NCBI GenBank assembly: GCA_039621445.1
Contig: CP154955.1
Location: 34,321,236-34,385,235, forward strand
Reading direction: 5' to 3'
Length of the DNA stretch: 64,000 nucleotides
Source of the DNA: Euglena gracilis
Lineage: Eukaryota; Euglenida; Euglenophyceae; Euglenales
Under the pieces are notes generated by a model, which had not been told where the DNA came from, ran no database searches, and saw nothing but the letters and a program-made list of their open reading frames with translations. Shown here piece by piece: positions 1 to 8,945 of the stretch. Position 1 is the stretch's first letter, and each line of letters starts with the position of its first letter. Position numbers and translations under genes: made by a program.

Positions 1-520
1 GGAGCCAAAAAAATGGAACCTAATTAGGAATTGGCACCCAAATTACGAATCAAAATTGCCAAAATGTGTGATGAATTCCTAATTGGATCCATTTTTGAAC
101 CCAAAAGTTCTAAAAATAGTTACATATGACGTTGTATGTGAGGTCACACGGGTCACATGTGACTCGTCAAAACTGCCACGTTCCCCGCGCGACCCCCCCC
201 CCCGCGACCTCGCCCGCGACCCATACCCCCATGGTTCGATTTTGTGCCAAATCTCCCATTTTCTTTAATTTTGGAGGCGGATGGTCCGCCTGAAATCGCA
301 TCTGAATTGGCCTGTCTTTTTGGCAAATACGAACTTCTCTTCCCAAAAACCAGTCCTCGGTGCACCTTCGGATGTACAGCGTCACCCCAATCAATTCCCC
401 CCCCCCCTTGGGCAGCCAAAATTCCAAAAATTTGAGGGGGGGAAATATTCAGCTGTTTTTTGGACTGGTTGTGGATTTTGAACTCTTTTCGGGGCATTGC
501 CTTTGATTTCCACTGTCCCA
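1..520. other. Intergenic DNA with C-run and CCTAATT-type repeat
   Basis: No convincing gene is seen here. The first 120 bases (AATTAGGAATTGG, CCTAATTGG) resemble the AT-rich stretch near 9.40-9.62 kb, and both are followed or bounded by runs of C broken by CGCGACC or CGCAACC. This suggests two copies of one repeat. A second C-run and G-run pair lies at about 400-445. Open frames across it are glycine- or proline-rich products of the homopolymer runs and were not called. Confidence 0.4.
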
Positions 521-523
521 CAG

Positions 524-621
524 ACATGTCTATCATTGATGTTGATGCCCCCACCATTGGGGAGAGAAATGCCCACTCAATGGGGCTGAACTTCACAACA
601 AGTTATGGCCTTCGCGCCTAG
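524..621 (+). CDS. Possible terminal exon, unknown protein
   Basis: A short frame follows a plausible acceptor (CCCACAG at 517-523) and ends with TAG at 619-621. It reads DMSIIDVDAPTIGERN and continues to SYGLRA before the stop, and its composition is mixed and protein-like, unlike the surrounding homopolymer-derived frames. It is only about 32 codons. No family is recognised and no upstream exon is identified, so it could be the last exon of a host gene or a relic of a mobile element. Confidence 0.22.
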
Positions 622-659
622 GCGTTGATGGAGTAGAGAATGAGTTCCAACTCTTCGTG

Positions 660-1345
660 TCTGTCACCACAACCGGCATTCCAAATTTTTCTGGGGGGGG
701 GGTTATTCGGGGGGGGGGGGGGAAGATCGGGGTGACGCTGTAGCCTTTTTGTTTGTGTTTGCTTCCATGGAGAGGAAAAGATTGAAGTTGAACAAATGTT
801 GAACAGATGTTGAAGTTAAAGTGAGGTTGAAGTTTAACTTCTTCTTCTAATTTCTTTCCAGCCCTGTTTGCTCCCAGCCTCCTCCTTGTCGATGGGTCAT
901 CCCGAATGCGCAGCCGGCCTACTGGGAGCATATTGTACTCCACAACCCCATTGGAGATTAGGTAGTACGGGGGGGGGGGCTGCAGACCCCCCCCCAGTGA
1001 ACTTCACCAGTGAACGTTCACCGGGGGGGGGTGCTTTCGGCGGTGAAGTTCACCGGTGAACTTCACCGTTTTGATGGTTGGGGGTGAAATTTTGATGGGT
1101 GAAATTTTGCTCCTTTCCTCTCAAAATGGTCATTTTGAGGTTGATGGTTCATGGAATTTTATCGAAATCTCCGAAAACTTGCCCAAAATGTCATTTTAGG
1201 CCATTTTTTTGGCCAAAAAAGTGCTCTTGTGATGAACTTCACCGGTGAAGTTCACCGTTGGGGTTGGCAGAGGGGGGGAGGGGGTCCGGGACCCCCTGGT
1301 GAACTTTCAAACGGTGAACTTCACCTAGGGGGGAGGGGAGGGTGG
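660..1345. repeat. G-run and GTGAACTTCACC palindrome cluster
   Basis: Runs of 8-14 G occur at about 690-722 and 968-978. They are followed by inverted and direct copies of GTGAACTTCACC and GGTGAAGTTCACC around 1000-1065, 1230-1260 and 1300-1330. The palindromic GTTCACCGGTGAAC core resembles the GTTCACCAGTGAAC cores of the direct repeats around the recombinase fragment at 23.2-24.1 kb. It is probably non-autonomous transposon debris. No gene is supported. Confidence 0.45.
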
Positions 1346-1639
1346 GTCTGTGACCCCAAAAGTTACCGCGTGATCTCCATCCACTTGGAGGGCTTGGGTA
1401 TTTCAGATCCCAGCCCTGTTCATTTGCCAGCCCGCATTACCAGAATTGTTGATTACATCAGAAGGGGTCCTGAAATTTTGGGCATCCCACCAGCCTTCCA
1501 ACAGGCCCCAATGGATGCTCTTGCCTCCCTCCAAGAAGCTGTGACGCTTTTGGGATCCAGATTGATTTCCTTATTCCAGTACGCATTCTCTTTGAATGCC
1601 AACTTCATTCCAGGTGGAATTTGCAGTTTTTTCAAGATC

Positions 1640-2896
1640 ACGACACCCAGGTCAAAGAGGATTTGGAGGAAATATTCGACGAACCAGAAAACAAACTGTT
1701 TTTCCATGAAGAACAACCCATGGTGGGAGCATGCTGCCTTCCCAATGGAGTTCTTTACGGTTGTTGTGTTACGGTGATTCACTTGTGATCGTCACTCCAG
1801 CTTTTGCCGCATTTCCTTCACCATCCGCGGGGTCAAGAATCTTCCCTGCAAATTTAGAGAAATACAGTTGAAATGAATGCAAAAACCAAAAACCCGTCGG
1901 GGGTTCTTTCCACGTTGGCGTTTGGTCCCAGTTGACCATAACGTAGTTTTCCCCTGGAATGCGTTGGACGTGGATACCATATTTTCGGAACCGATCCAAG
2001 GCTGCATAGAGGTAGAGGGATAGAGGTAGAGGTAGAGGTAGAGGTAGAGGTAGAGGTTTTCCAACCTCCTCTATCCCTCTATGTCACCTCTATGTCAAAA
2101 ACCAAAGGAAAATGGCCTTGATAAAGGAATTTTTTTGCAAGCAAAGGGGAAATGCATGAAAAGCTTCAGAACTGTTCAATGTGGTCACATAACTGCACCA
2201 ATAAATTTCAAAACCACCAACCCACATATTGTTTCTCATCCCCTCGCCGTTTTGTATGTGTTTTCATGCATAATTGCCATTTTCCAAGCATATGGGGTGT
2301 TTTATGACCCCATTTGAGGCCATTTTGGTACATTTTATGGACATAGAGGTGACATAGAGGTAGAGGTAGAGGTAGAGGTGGTTGACATAGAGGTAGAGGC
2401 CTTGACCACTACCTCTACCTCTATGCAGCCCTGACCGATCCACCTGAAAGCGGGGTAAAAGTGAACGAAACCTTTTGTAAACAACAACCTTTTGTAGCAA
2501 CCGTTCGGGGATTTTCTTTTTCAAGGAGATGACGGACTTCAAGCGAATCGCCCACCTACAACGGAACCGCCTCACCCATTCACCATTCACTTTAAACCTT
2601 TGGGCGGCAGGCAAGGACTGCATCTGTTCTTCCGCATGCAACCTCAACATGTATATGGTCACTTTCACCCCTGAAAAAGACGAACCACACAAAAAACCCT
2701 TCCCCGAATTTTTAAACCTTGAAGGCGTCTGTTCACAAGCCATGAGATGAGATGAGACCCTCAACTGCCAAATGAGGGGAATTACAACCCGATCCGGCTC
2801 TCTCCACATCAGTTTTGCCGCGGCACTGCCGGTTACAAAAAATTGTTTCCGCGGTGGTCGCGGCGCACGGAGGGGAATATTCGACCGGTTTTCCAT
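1640..2896 (-). pseudogene. Pogo-like DDE transposase, interrupted
   Basis: On the minus strand, reading down from about 2896, the frame contains a CENP-B-type DNA-binding region with RFKVNGEWVRRFRCRW followed by KIPERLLQKVVVYKRF, a layout typical of pogo/Tigger transposases. It is interrupted at 2434 by a 436-bp insertion and resumes at 1990 with YVMVNWDQTP, matching the NxDQTP or NxDETP motif around the first catalytic Asp of that family. A further segment near 1700-1750 reads LPPWVVLHGKT in another frame, like the LPPxVIxKGK strand that follows in the family. The second and third acidic residues were not found. The gene is dead: it carries an insertion, frameshifts and a stop before 1769. 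Family assignment is from motifs only. Confidence 0.5.
1990..2441. mobile_element. hAT-like non-autonomous element with GTAGAG repeats
   Basis: The element (about 1998-2433) is flanked by ACCGATCC at 1990-1997 and 2434-2441, an 8-bp target duplication. Its right end, read inward, is CAGGGCTGCATAGAGGTAG, and its left end is the matching AAGGCTGCATAGAGGTAG (one base short of a perfect duplication plus terminus). CAGGG termini with 8-bp duplications are typical of the hAT superfamily. Subterminal DNA is an inverted (GTAGAG)n hexamer array at 2007-2056 and 2345-2381. Deleting the element and one duplication rejoins the transposase frame as RFQVDRFRKY on the minus strand, which confirms the borders. 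Confidence 0.7.
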
Positions 2897-2912
2897 TTCA
2901 GGGTCTTTTCAC

Positions 2913-3580
2913 ATGCCTGTGAAGCCCTCCAAAATGGCCACGGACCGCTCCCGGCGCACAGTTGGAGCTAGGCATGCAAAAGGTCACAAGCATTGCATGT
3001 ATTCGGCTGGGTTTATTGCATATGTGCTGAAGGATTATTCAGAAAGAGTCCATGTGACCGATGCCCAAGGGAAGTTGCCAAAGAGCAAGCAATTGAGCCA
3101 AGCGGCTTTCCTTGCGAAGTGGGTTCGGCGAACTGGTGAGGACCAGCTGTCCACGCAGCACCTCCGCAAATGGTTGTCGAAGGGGAAAATCAAGGCCCCC
3201 CCAATGAGACAGCTGTGGAGATGGTTGAAAGGCAACGAAGGGAGGCGTACACCTACTTTTTGCTGCTCAAAACTATGCGCCGCGAATGCCATGGCACTGG
3301 TTTTCCATGCCCCCCCCCCCCCCCATATAAGACCCCCCCCCCTGGCCGGCCGAAGGCTGGCCCTTTGGCCGGGACCGACCCCCCTATATTTTTTGGCTCT
3401 TTGGACGAAGTTTTGGTGGGATGGGCCAGATGGTGCGTTGATGCTCGTGAACTTTTCAAGACGCAGCAGGAAGCCGATGCCTGGGTCCAGACAGGCAGGA
3501 GAAGGTAGGAAAAGATGGGCGCCTTCGCTCCATGCCAGTGTCCAGTTTTCGGACCTATGTAAATTTCCTTTTTTTTATGT
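2913..3580 (+). pseudogene. Crypton-like tyrosine recombinase fragment, copy 1
   Basis: A frame begins at ATG 2913 (MPVKPSKMATDRSRR) and runs into AFLAKWVRRTGEDQLS and HLRKWLSKGK, then shifts frame to ERQRREAYTYFLLLKTMRR. C-run DNA interrupts at 3305-3390. Downstream it resumes with SLDEVLVGWARWCVDA and, after another shift, KDGRLRSMPVSSFRTYVN. These last two motifs match fragments at 8.9 kb (LDAFLCAWAACE and KASTFRGYLNAVARIH) and 23.4 kb, giving the pattern of the N-terminal core-binding domain of tyrosine recombinases. No catalytic domain is found downstream. It starts divergently from the pogo-like gene at 2896. Family placement as Crypton-like is inferred. Confidence 0.42.
3304..3390. mobile_element. 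C-run terminal repeat fragment (CCATG-C-run-ATATAAGAC)
   Basis: The sequence CCATG, then a long C run, CATATAAGAC and another C run interrupts the recombinase copy. The same arrangement occurs inverted at 3791-3814 and, as a complete small element, at 7676-7842. The following 3343-3375 stretch (GGCCGGCCGAAGGCTGG) resembles the interior of the hAT-type family. The two pieces appear to be remains of one or more insertions; no clean target duplication is visible on the left. Confidence 0.4.
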
Positions 3581-3589
3581 AAAACTCCG

Positions 3590-3735
3590 TCCACGGCTGC
3601 CGTTTGTGCACCCGTGAACCGACCACGGGTGTGCATATGTGAAAACGGGGTCCGTTCACGGGTGCCGTAGTGCGCACCCGTGAACGCACCCCGTTTCCTC
3701 ACGTGGGGAAGCCGGTGAACGGTTAACGGTTTTAA
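3590..3735. repeat. GTGAACGG dyad repeat downstream of recombinase
   Basis: The segment contains CCGTGAACGCACC, TTTCCTCACGTGGGGAAG and CCGGTGAACGGTTAACGG in order. The same order is found in the two direct repeats that bracket the recombinase fragment at 23.2-24.1 kb, so this is a third copy lying at the equivalent downstream position. The cores are dyad-symmetric. A recombination or protein-binding site is possible but is inferred only. Confidence 0.5.
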
Positions 3736-3814
3736 GACCCCCCCCCCATATAAGACCCCCCCCCCCCGGGATTTTGGCTCCCGAGGGGGGGTCTTATATA
3801 TGGGGGGGGCATGG
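3736..3814. repeat. C-run/G-run hairpin, ATATAAGAC family
   Basis: Two C runs flanking ATATAAGAC are followed by GGGATTTTGGCTCCC and then by the reverse complement with GTCTTATATAT and a G run ending GGCATGGTA. It can fold into a long hairpin. It is the mirror of the 3304-3342 segment and shares its termini with the elements at 7676-7842 and 51463-51806. Confidence 0.5.
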
Positions 3815-4310
3815 TATGTGTGCGCCACGACCGCCGCAGAAACTTTTGAAGTTTGTGCCGCGACCACCGCGGCAATTGTCTTTTAAAATCGTGTCCCATG
3901 CATACTTCCTTTCGGCCCCTTCCCCTGCCTGGTCTCTTTGATGCTTTCTCGACCGTGGCCGAGAAGGGTATTTGGCGGCAGGGAGTGAACTTTTGTGCTC
4001 TTGTTTGTTTTCACAGATCAGCTTTCACCATGTCAAGCGAGACCTCCACATCAACGTTCTTAAGTCGGTGGAGACAAGGCACAGGGGGGGGAGGGGGGGG
4101 TCCGAGGGGGGGGTTGGAAGCTGTACAGGGGGGGGGGAGGGGGGGGGTCCCCAGAAAATCACAACTGTACTGCCTACCCCCGAGACAGTTGCGACATTTT
4201 TCGTCCAATTGAGGTTGGCAATGATGGATTTTGCGAAATTCAGATGCATTTTGCAAAATGTTTGTGTCTTGTAAAAAGAGTGGTAGCCAGTATTTTCACT
4301 TTAAACACTT
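3815..4310. other. No gene; G-run repeat at 4085-4150
   Basis: Nothing convincingly coding is seen. Around 4085-4165 a block of G runs with GGGTCC, GGTTGGAAGCTGTACAG and an ACTGTACTGCC motif resembles blocks at 5318-5380 (GGTTGGAACTGTACTA) and 6290-6340 (CAACTATACTGCC). These look like three copies of one G-rich repeat. Confidence 0.4.
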
Positions 4311-4313
4311 AAC

Positions 4314-4590
4314 GTGACCCCCCCCTTATTTGTCCCCCCCCCTAATTGGCCAGAGCCCAGGTGGCCAATTAGGGGGGGGGTTCTCATTTCAAGGGAAAAT
4401 GCCTTTATTCGGGTGTTTTTTGGGGGTTCGCGATTATGAAGGACGGGGTCCGGATGGCCAATTGGGGGGGGGGGGTTAGGGGTACCCCCCCCTGATTGTC
4501 CCCCCCCTTAATTGGCCAGAAGGGGTGTCCGGGCCGCCCAGAGGGCGGCCAAATAGGGGGGGAGGGGTTGGTAGGGGGGTCGGCACACCC
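4314..4590. repeat. C-run/TAATTGGCCA hairpin cluster
   Basis: C runs followed by TAATTGGCCAG (4340 and 4505) alternate with TGGCCAATTAGGGGGG (4360 and 4455), forming at least two nested inverted repeats. They carry the C-run followed by A/T-rich signature of the other G-run-ended elements, for example AAATATAAGAC at 33.3 kb. They are probably tandem or nested small transposons. Confidence 0.45.
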
Positions 4591-4830
4591 CTCCCCCCCC
4601 CCTCACCGACCCCCTCGCCACGCCATTTTACCCCCCCTCCCCCCCTTTTTCAGACCCCCTCGCCACGCCATGTCAGCCGCGCCAAAGAAAATTTTCTTGG
4701 AAAACCCCCGCGCCCCCCCCCCCCCCCCCCCATCCGGGACCCCCTCGCCACGCCAAAAACCCCCCTCCCCCCCCCCTAGCCGGACGGCTCGCCACGGCGT
4801 GCCGACCCCCCGTAGTAGAAACGCAGGAAG
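4591..4830. repeat. C-rich tract with repeated CCCCTCGCCACGCCA
   Basis: The motif CCCCTCGCCACGCCA occurs at about 4611, 4655 and 4740, with a weaker inverted form near 4788 (GGCTCGCCACGGCGTG), separated by long C runs. Translations are proline- or glycine-only and were rejected as genes. Confidence 0.45.
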
Positions 4831-5149
4831 CAGCTTCAATCACTCCCCCTTGGCACACCATGCGGAATTGGGGTCACGGGGGAAGTATGACACTTTGCAG
4901 GTAGCCGGGAGGCAACATCCATGACGTGGCATCGCGATAAAATTGGTCATTTTTTGAAAAGGGAATTTTGTTAGGATTTTCTTGACCAACACGTTTTTGG
5001 GATGAAGTTTGTGCCATTTTTGACAAAATTCCGTTTTGGGTGGGGAAATGCACCAGTTTTTGGCACTTCTTTCAGGGGAAAAGATTTTTGGCCCCCGCCC
5101 CGTGACCCCCCCCATGACCCCCCCGCGACCCGCACCACCCCCTTGAAAC

Positions 5150-5240
5150 CGTGTATTGGGGCTCTGGCTTCACGCCCGAACCGGCGTTCTGGAACACGGT
5201 TCCGTGGTCCGAACCGGCGTTCTGGACACAGTTTTCGTAT
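5150..5240. repeat. GC-palindrome family, copy 1
   Basis: Contains CTTCACGCCCGAACCGGCG, TTCTGGAACACGG and a second GAACCGGCGTTCTGG. This is a dispersed family built around the CCGGTTCGGGCG half-palindrome, also found at 5385-5535, 6165-6290, 8755-8800, 10140-10225, 12760-12900 and 15050-15150. Confidence 0.55.
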
Positions 5241-5384
5241 CAAAAAAGCATGTTTTTTTGTTTCAAAAAAACATTTTTAAAAAAAACATTGTTTTAAAAA
5301 AATTTCATCTGTCTCGGGGGGGTTGGAAGTGGGGGGGAGGGGGGGGGTCCCGGGAGGGGGGGGGGTTGGAACTGTACTATATCG

Positions 5385-5535
5385 AGAACTGTGTCCCAGA
5401 CGCCGGTTCGGGCGGGAAACCTGTGCCTGGGACAGGCACAGGTTTCCCGCCCGAACCGGCGTCTGGGACACAGTTTTTGAAACCGTGGCTAGGGGGCTCC
5501 GTTTTCATGCCCGAACCGGCGGCTAGGGAATCACG
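5385..5535. repeat. GC-palindrome family, copy 2 (long hairpin)
   Basis: The arm CTGTGTCCCAGACGCCGG, then TTCGGGCGGGAAACCTGTG, is followed at once by its reverse complement ending CCGGCGTCTGGGACACAG, making a near-perfect hairpin of about 80 bp. TTTTGAAACCGTGG and GCCCGAACCGGCGG follow, and both recur in other copies. Confidence 0.65.
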
Positions 5536-5599
5536 GCCAATTTCGCCCAAAATACCCATGTTTGGCGATTTTGGGCGATTTTGGCCCAAATGGGCCGCC

Positions 5600-6130
5600 G
5601 GTTAAAAATGGCAGATTCCACACTTATGAAGCCATGTTACCCATTAATCGAAAGCTCTTCTCAAGGGCTTTCAACAGATAATCACAGGATTCGGCCATAA
5701 TGCACGCAGCGCTTATTTTCAGCGATCGTGTATTCCAAAATTTGACATCCTAATTTGTCAAATCCCACAGTTCAGGTTGCAAATTGCATATCAAACGAAA
5801 GGTCTCGCCAACACCTTTCGCTTGGTACCCACAGAACTCAGCCAGATTGCAAAGCGACCTCAAAATCAGCGATCGCATTTTTCCGCATTTTTCGGACCCC
5901 ATTTGCATATCTGAAATTCTACTTTTCAGCTGCCATGTTACCCATCGATCGAAAGCTCTTCTCAAGGGCTTTCAGCAGATGGCCTTAGATTTCAGCCATG
6001 CTGTGTGGTATTCTATTTCAGAAATTCTCCAAAAATGGCCAAAAGGAAACTTTTCCTCAAAAACCCCCAATTTTTGGCCCAAGACCACCCAAAAACTGCT
6101 AAAATATGAATGCCACCTGTCTACAAACCC
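5600..6130 (+). repeat. Dispersed repeat with AAAGCTCTTCTCAAGGGC motif
   Basis: The motif CCATGTTACCCAT, then CGAAAGCTCTTCTCAAGGGC, occurs twice here (5632 and 5934). The downstream stretch (TTCAGCCATGCTGTGTGG, then ATTCTATTTCAGAAATTC) matches, in reverse orientation, about 14.52-14.95 kb. It is an interspersed repeat of at least 300 bp. Frames through it are short and unrecognised. Confidence 0.55.
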
Positions 6131-6164
6131 TTTTGGACACTTTTTGGCACTTTTTATTTTGGGT

Positions 6165-6300
6165 CCCCCAGACGCCGGTTTCCCGCCCGAACCGGCGTCT
6201 GGGACGCCGGTTCGGCGCAGAAATTTCCCGCCCGAACCGGCGTCCCAGACGCCGGTTCGGGCATGAAAACGGAGCCCCCAGACACGGTTTCAGGGGGGGG
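6165..6300. repeat. GC-palindrome family, copy 3
   Basis: Alternating CAGACGCCGGTTTCCCGC, GAACCGGCGTCTGGGAC and GGTTCGGGCATG form several overlapping inverted repeats in about 100 bp. A G-run block (6292-6318) follows directly, as it precedes copy 2. Confidence 0.6.
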
Positions 6301-6344
6301 GGAGGGGGGGTCCCAAGGTTTGACCAACTATACTGCCTTGTCCT

Positions 6345-6475
6345 CGGTGTACCCCTACACCCAGTCTTGGACAAAGACTGTGTACCCCTATGATGGACTT
6401 AGGGGGGACAAAGACTGTGTAGGGTACACAGTCTTTGTCCTGAGACATGTGTACCCCCTCCCCTTGAGCAACAAC
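6345..6475. repeat. Inverted repeat left of recombinase copy 2
   Basis: CCTACACCCAGTCTTGGAC, then AAAGACTGTGTACCCCTA, lies at about 6353-6391. Its reverse complement lies at about 7218-7255. A second inverted pair (GACAAAGACTGTGTAGGG with TACACAGTCTTTGTCC) is at 6407-6442. Together these bracket the recombinase fragment between them. Confidence 0.6.
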
Positions 6476-6483
6476 CTGGCTGA

Positions 6484-7140
6484 CTATCTGTCCTGAAACA
6501 TTTGAGAGCTCATCAGAAGAGACGCACAGCAGCAGGAGTAAAGCAATCTGCAAACCGAAATAACCCGGTCGAGGCAAACGTGAACATGTCCGCATCGTCC
6601 AAAACTTTCATCTCTGGCTCTCTTGCCTTTCTTTTCTTCTGCCGAAAGGCAGCCGCATCCAAAAAACGAACAAAAATTGGGAATTGGCTCCTTGCTTTGG
6701 GGAATGGGATGGGGTGGTTTTGTTTGTTTGTACAGCACATCCAATGCATTCACATGAGTTGTAAATGTCTGCGGAGCCCATTCCAGTATGGGCACCCCTG
6801 CCTGTTCACACAAAAGTTTTTAGTGCGCGGCGTAGGAAATTTTCTCTGCGTCTGTGTCAAACAGAGCGTGGACTGTAAGCACATGCTTCGCAAAGGCGCA
6901 GAGGTACTCGTCCAGATCGTCAGTTTTGAAGCCCTTCACCTCACTAATTTTCTGAAAATTGATCAGGGCCGTATATGCAACTTTTTGGTTTCTGGCGCTA
7001 CCTTCAGGCTGGGGCACAGTTTGAGAAAAATGGTCACCAAAAAGCAACGTGTCCGCAGAACCATGTGCAATTGGGGATTCCACAGCTTCCTTCAAGCTTG
7101 CTAGAAAATCTGTGGGGTTGGGAAGGGGTCCCAGGCCTCG
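6484..7140 (-). pseudogene. Crypton-like tyrosine recombinase fragment, copy 2
   Basis: Read on the minus strand, the fragment starts near 7130 with NPTDFLASLKEAVESP, which aligns with VPEFLATIKQGWEKG of copy 3. It continues to LDEYLCAFAKHVL and, in a second frame, QTFTTHVNALDVLYKQT, which matches the STFRGYLNAVARIH strand-helix of copy 3. It ends NFCSFFGCGCLSAEEKKG, similar to the fragment at 14.1 kb. This is a core-binding region with no catalytic domain, at least one frameshift, and inverted repeats on both sides (6353-6391 and 7218-7255). It is a relic rather than a working gene. Confidence 0.42.
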
Positions 7141-7213
7141 GCGACGTTCACGAGTTGCGCGGGCAACATGATGCTGTGGAGGAAAGCGTGCGATAACACA
7201 GAGGCAATGTTCC

Positions 7214-7260
7214 TCATTAGGGGTACACAGTCTTTGTCGAAGACTGGGTGTAGGGTAGTA
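7214..7260. repeat. Inverted repeat right of recombinase copy 2
   Basis: TAGGGGTACACAGTCTTTGT, then CGAAGACTGGGTGTAGGG, is the near-perfect reverse complement of 6353-6391. With its partner it delimits a unit of about 0.9 kb containing only the recombinase fragment. Confidence 0.6.
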
Positions 7261-7329
7261 AACTAGAAGCCCGCCGGGGCTACTATTCGGTCACTCTGCG
7301 GAAAACCTGAGGGGGGGGGGGCTTCTAAT

Positions 7330-7560
7330 TGGGTACCCTTTGTCTAAAGGAAAAACTTCGGCCGGTGGTCGATCCGGGGATCGAACGGGGTCCAAGTTTA
7401 AAAAAAAAATTGCAAGATGCATTTATTCTAGTTTTTAGGTGGATAGGCCATGTTTCAAGGACACTAGATATCACTTTTGTTCCCAATGTCGACCTTTTTT
7501 CGTGGAGAATTTTCGAGTTTTTCGCCATTTTTCGGATTTTTTATCGTCAAATTTCCCCCC
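7330..7560 (+). repeat. GGTGGATAG repeat family, copy 1
   Basis: ATCGAACGGGGTCCAAGTTT is followed by an A run, GGTGGATAGGCCATGTT, TGTCGACCTTTTTTCGTGG and a T-rich end. Copies lie at about 26.93-27.17, 35.81-36.03, 39.70-39.93 and 49.00-49.24 kb. The order of elements resembles the interior of the hAT-type family at 26.2 kb. It is probably a related non-autonomous element. No coding function is seen. Confidence 0.5.
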
Positions 7561-7673
7561 GGCTTCGCCGGGGGGGGGGGCTGTTATTTGGATTTTTGGC
7601 GGGAAACCTGAGGCGGGGGGCTTCTATTTGGGGGGGTTGTTATTTGGGGGGGGTCTTCCAATTGGGAGGGGTT

Positions 7674-7844
7674 TACCATGCCCCCCCCATATTGTACCCC
7701 CCCCCCCATAATGTACCCCCCCATGGGGTACCCCCCACCATGGACCATGACCTTGGCCTCCCCCCATATTGTACCCCCCCATAATGTACCTCCCCCCAGA
7801 AAATGGCTCCCAGGGGGGGGTACAATATGGGGGGGGGCATGGTA
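7674..7844. mobile_element. TA-flanked C-run MITE (CCATG-C8-ATATTGTA)
   Basis: A 167-bp element (7676-7842) begins CCATG, C8, ATATTGTA, C-run and ends with the inverse, differing only in one C of run length. TA at 7674-7675 and 7843-7844 is a plausible target duplication. The terminus and TA duplication match the elements at 3736-3814 and 51463-51806. It is too short to encode protein. Confidence 0.65.
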
Positions 7845-7899
7845 GGTCTCTGGACATTTCCTTTGATTTGCTTCATTTCCAAGATATTTTGGAAAAACC

Positions 7900-8420
7900 T
7901 TTTTTTTTTGGCCAAAACTGGCCAAAAAAAAACACCCCAAAATGCCCGTCTTGGGCCGCAAAAGCGCGCCGAAACACGGGCCAGGCATGTCAGCAGCGAA
8001 TGGGGGGTGATAGAGGACCTCCACGGGTACATTTTGTCAGACCAATGCTTCCGGAAATAAGTACGTTTTCTCAAGATACTTTATAAAAATCGATTTTTTG
8101 ACCCATTTTTGGACCCCGGCGAAATGGCAGAGTCGGAATGGGGGGTTAATCCTACCCGATTAGGACCCCTTCACGGGTGAATAACTCGGGCCTGGCGGGG
8201 AGTTGGGGGTCAAACGGAGGTGATTCGGAAACCAGAAATGTATTCGCTCGCGACTGGGAAAAAAAAATTGGGGAACGGGCCGGGGTCATGGTGATAATCC
8301 GCAGTTTTTCGCAGTCTACCCGCGGGGAAGGTCCGAGGTCCCCCCCCCTTTTCCCGGTGGTAAGCTTCGCTCAAACCCATAAAGGGATAAGAGCTCAGCG
8401 ACCCCCCCTAAGTGACCCTC
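7900..8420 (+). repeat. GAATCACCTCCG-family interspersed repeat, copy 1
   Basis: About 500 bp including AAAAGCGCGCCGAAACACGG, AGGACCTCCACGGGT, CAAACGGAGGTGATTCGG and AAGGGATAAGAGCTCAGCG. The reverse complement, split by a hAT insertion, occupies about 26.07-26.87 kb. Shorter copies lie at 15.34-15.65 and 44.27-44.54 kb. No long frame is present, so it is probably a non-autonomous element or a decayed one. Confidence 0.6.
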
Positions 8421-8475
8421 TGGGGTCCTGGCCAGGACAAAGGGGGGGGTCATTTAGGGGGGGGGGGTAATGGTA
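8410..8475. repeat. G-run hairpin GACCCCCCCTAAGTGACC/GGTCATTTAGGGGGG
   Basis: A C-run followed by TAAGTGACC, a short loop, then GGTCATTTAGGGG with a long G run and TAATGG. It shares the C-run plus A/T-rich signature of the other G-run-ended elements and makes a hairpin of about 60 bp. Confidence 0.45.
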
Positions 8476-8479
8476 ATGG

Positions 8480-8755
8480 GATTGGTCATGACTTTTTCTT
8501 ATTCCTAATTTTTTACTTGTACAAAATTGGTCAATTTTCTGTTCGTAGTTGGTTTGGTCATGGCTTTTCTCGTCTGGCAAATTTCGAAATCTTCGAAACG
8601 GATATTTTTTGGAGGTTTTCTGAGCCCTTTCTGTGGCCTTGCCGAAATTTGCCAGTCTTCTTTTGGAGGCAAATTAGCTAGTTAGGGGGGGGGGGTGCTG
8701 AGCTCTTGTTTCTTTTGATGTGAAAACACTGTCCAGAGAAGCCGTGGCTCAGATA
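8480..8755. other. No gene recognised
   Basis: AT-rich sequence with ATTTTTTACTTG and AAATTTGCCAG stretches. Short frames only, and no repeat relation was noticed apart from a G run at 8684-8694. Confidence 0.3.
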
Positions 8756-8756
8756 G

Positions 8757-8945
8757 CCGGTTCGGGCGGCCCCAGAACCGGCGTTCTGTAACCGTGTTTA
8801 GAGGCCCGGCGCCTGCCCTGTATTTCGTGGCTATGATCACGGAAAACAGGGCATATTTTCTTAACCCGGCAATATGCCCTTTTTTTCGTGGTAAGGTGAA
8901 CACGAAAAACAGGGCATATTGCCGTGTTCAGGGTTTTCTGGCTGA
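8757..8945. repeat. Left flank repeats of recombinase copy 3
   Basis: 8757-8829 carries the GC-palindrome motif (CCGGTTCGGGCGG, GAACCGGCGTTCTG) and GAGGCCCGGCGCCTGCCCTG; the latter recurs inverted at about 10004-10040. 8838-8932 (ACAGGGCATATTTTCTTAAC, then GTGGTAAGGTGAACACG) recurs in the same orientation at about 9849-9944. The recombinase fragment thus lies inside direct repeats of about 95 bp, with inverted repeats further out. Confidence 0.65.

Noticed and set aside
1792-2064. ORF with an LYLYLYLY repeat
   Set aside because: It is a translation of the (GTAGAG)n microsatellite inside a transposon.
4525-4861. Overlapping proline- and glycine-rich ORFs on both strands
   Set aside because: They are translations of C and G runs; no normal amino-acid balance and no start context.
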